A stretch of 5,766 nt of DNA, taken from DASYSA01 sp036003885 (lineage in GTDB: Bacteria; Acidobacteriota; Blastocatellia; UBA7656). Location: the NCBI GenBank assembly GCA_036003885.1, contig DASYSA010000512.1:1-5766 (forward strand), written 5' to 3'. Of the stretch, positions 5,315-5,766 are shown one piece after another (the first letter of the stretch is position 1; every line of letters starts with the position of its first letter). Made by a program: the position numbers and the translations under genes. The notes beneath the pieces were generated by a model. It saw only the letters and a list, made by a program, of their open reading frames with translations. It searched no databases and was not told the DNA's origin.

Positions 5315-5341
5315 CGCGGAGTTGGCTTTGTCAGTCTGCCA

Positions 5342-5384
5342 TAGGTTGAAAGCAAGCTACCCCGGGCTGACGCCCGTGGCTTTG
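5342..5384 (+). repeat. 43-bp intergenic repeat, direct copy 1
   Basis: Identical over 43 bp to 5408-5450. The core cgggc-tgac-gcccg (5363-5376) is a 5-bp stem with a 4-nt loop, so each copy can also fold alone. GGGCTGACGCCCG-type repeats remind me of dispersed intergenic repeats in Planctomycetota and Acidobacteriota; this is recollection only. Confidence 0.92.
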
Positions 5385-5407
5385 ACGATGGACGCTGACC
5401 ATCGTGT

Positions 5408-5450
5408 TAGGTTGAAAGCAAGCTACCCCGGGCTGACGCCCGTGGCTTTG
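5408..5450 (+). repeat. 43-bp intergenic repeat, direct copy 2
   Basis: An exact second copy of 5342-5384, offset by 66 bp with a 23-bp unrelated spacer. It ends only 11 bp before the ABC ATPase ATG, so it lies within the likely leader or promoter of that gene. Confidence 0.92.
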
Positions 5451-5461
5451 TGTTTAGGACG

Positions 5462-5766
5462 ATGAGGATTGACGTCATCAATCTGAAAAAGTATTTCGGC
5501 CGCACGCACGCGGTAGACGACATCTCTTTCTCATTCGCGGCCGGCCAGGTTATCGGGTTTGTCGGCCCCAACGGCGCAGGCAAGACCACCACCATGCGCA
5601 TCCTCGCCACCCTCGACGAGCCGACCGAAGGCGACGCGCTGTTGGACGGCATCTCAGTAGTCGAAGAGCCCGAAAAGGCTCGCCACCTCGTCGGATATGT
5701 ACCCGACGCGCTCCCCGCGCACCGCGACATGTCGGTTCACGAGTATCTCGACTTCTTCGCCCGCGC
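5462..5766 (+). CDS. ABC transporter ATP-binding protein (5' part, cut by window end)
   Basis: The first 101 codons of an ABC ATPase that runs past the window edge. Seen: N-terminal MRIDVINLKKYFGRTHAVDD with the A-loop aromatic region (Y11/F12), Walker A GPNGAGKTT (35-43), and the Q-loop region VGYVPDALPAHRDMSVHEY (77-95). The Q-loop position carries Asp (D82) instead of Gln. Many ABC-2-type exporter ATPases have an acidic residue here (GYLPE, GFxPD), which favours a drug/natural-product/ABC-2 exporter subunit over an importer. The signature motif, Walker B and switch His lie beyond the window. ATG at 5462 fits the family N-terminus; the AGGA at 5456-5459 is only two nt from it, too close to be a good ribosome binding site. 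The 43-bp repeat ends 11 bp upstream, so its promoter must lie in or before the repeats. Confidence 0.93.
   Translation, partial: MRIDVINLKKYFGRTHAVDDISFSFAAGQVIGFVGPNGAGKTTTMRILATLDEPTEGDALLDGISVVEEPEKARHLVGYVPDALPAHRDMSVHEYLDFFAR

Larger units (their letters stand above)
5272..5384. other. Long potential hairpin formed by opposed repeat copies
   Basis: The inverted copy and direct copy 1 can pair as a 13-bp perfect stem (5281-5293 with 5363-5375), a 4x4 internal loop, then a 17-bp stem with one G-U pair (5298-5314 with 5342-5358), closed by a 27-nt loop. Outer AAAGC/GCTTT pairing (5273-5277 with 5379-5383) extends it. It lies between the phosphatase stop and the ABC gene. It could slow or end transcription or protect the upstream mRNA, but no U-tract follows, so it is not a classical intrinsic terminator. 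Confidence 0.6.

Noticed and set aside
5342..5450. Two identical 43-bp repeats with a 23-bp spacer, resembling a minimal CRISPR array.
   Set aside because: Only two copies, a third divergent copy in inverted orientation, an unusually short spacer and no cas genes. A dispersed intergenic repeat explains it better.
5407..5730. A 107-codon minus-strand frame over the ABC gene start.
   Set aside because: It is the mirror of the Walker A region (the VVVLPAPLGPTNP string is the familiar antisense of GPNGAGKTTT) and also runs across the repeats.

Overview
The window looks like ordinary chromosome from a moderately GC-rich, Gram-negative-type bacterium. Gene content (exported DUF1028 protein, fatty-acid-associated APH kinase, ABC-2-type exporter ATPase) and the dense, varied intergenic repeats would fit an Acidobacteriota-like (for example Blastocatellia) or Planctomycetota-like genome. 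That placement is a guess: the window has no rRNA, tRNA or marker gene.

Left half (109-2872, minus strand): three genes read leftwards as one probable operon. In transcription order they are an exported DUF1028 / Ntn-hydrolase-like protein (2872-2036), a receiver domain fused directly to an RsbW-type ATPase domain (2026-1187), and an ornithine cyclodeaminase / mu-crystallin family enzyme (1122-109). The first two are 9 nt apart. The third follows a 64-nt gap almost filled by a perfect 19-bp inverted repeat. A plausible promoter for the operon lies at 2949-2920.

Middle (2873-3419): a 547-bp divergent intergenic region. It holds a REP-like GTGCCTGACCCCG element (one inverted and two direct copies), small hairpins, an imperfect CGCGAAT-type inverted repeat, and a weak candidate promoter for the rightward genes.

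Right half (3420-5245, plus strand): an APH-fold small-molecule kinase of the type linked to acyl-CoA dehydrogenases (3420-4526), overlapping by 4 bp a histidine-phosphatase-superfamily protein (4523-5245). The phosphatase-like protein keeps the RHG motif but has Ser where the second catalytic His normally sits. The pair suggests coupled phosphorylation and dephosphorylation of one metabolite, possibly an acyl-CoA derivative; this is inference. After a 216-bp gap built from three copies of a 43-bp repeat (two direct, one inverted, able to form a very long hairpin), an ABC transporter ATPase gene begins at 5462 and runs off the window.

Apart from the 9-nt gap at 2027-2035 and the 4-bp overlap, every intergenic gap contains a repeat, and the families differ from gap to gap. 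With the receiver-RsbW fusion and the kinase/phosphatase pair, this is the most noteworthy aspect. I see no defence island, prophage, CRISPR array or transposase gene, and nothing that amounts to a clear new multi-gene system.
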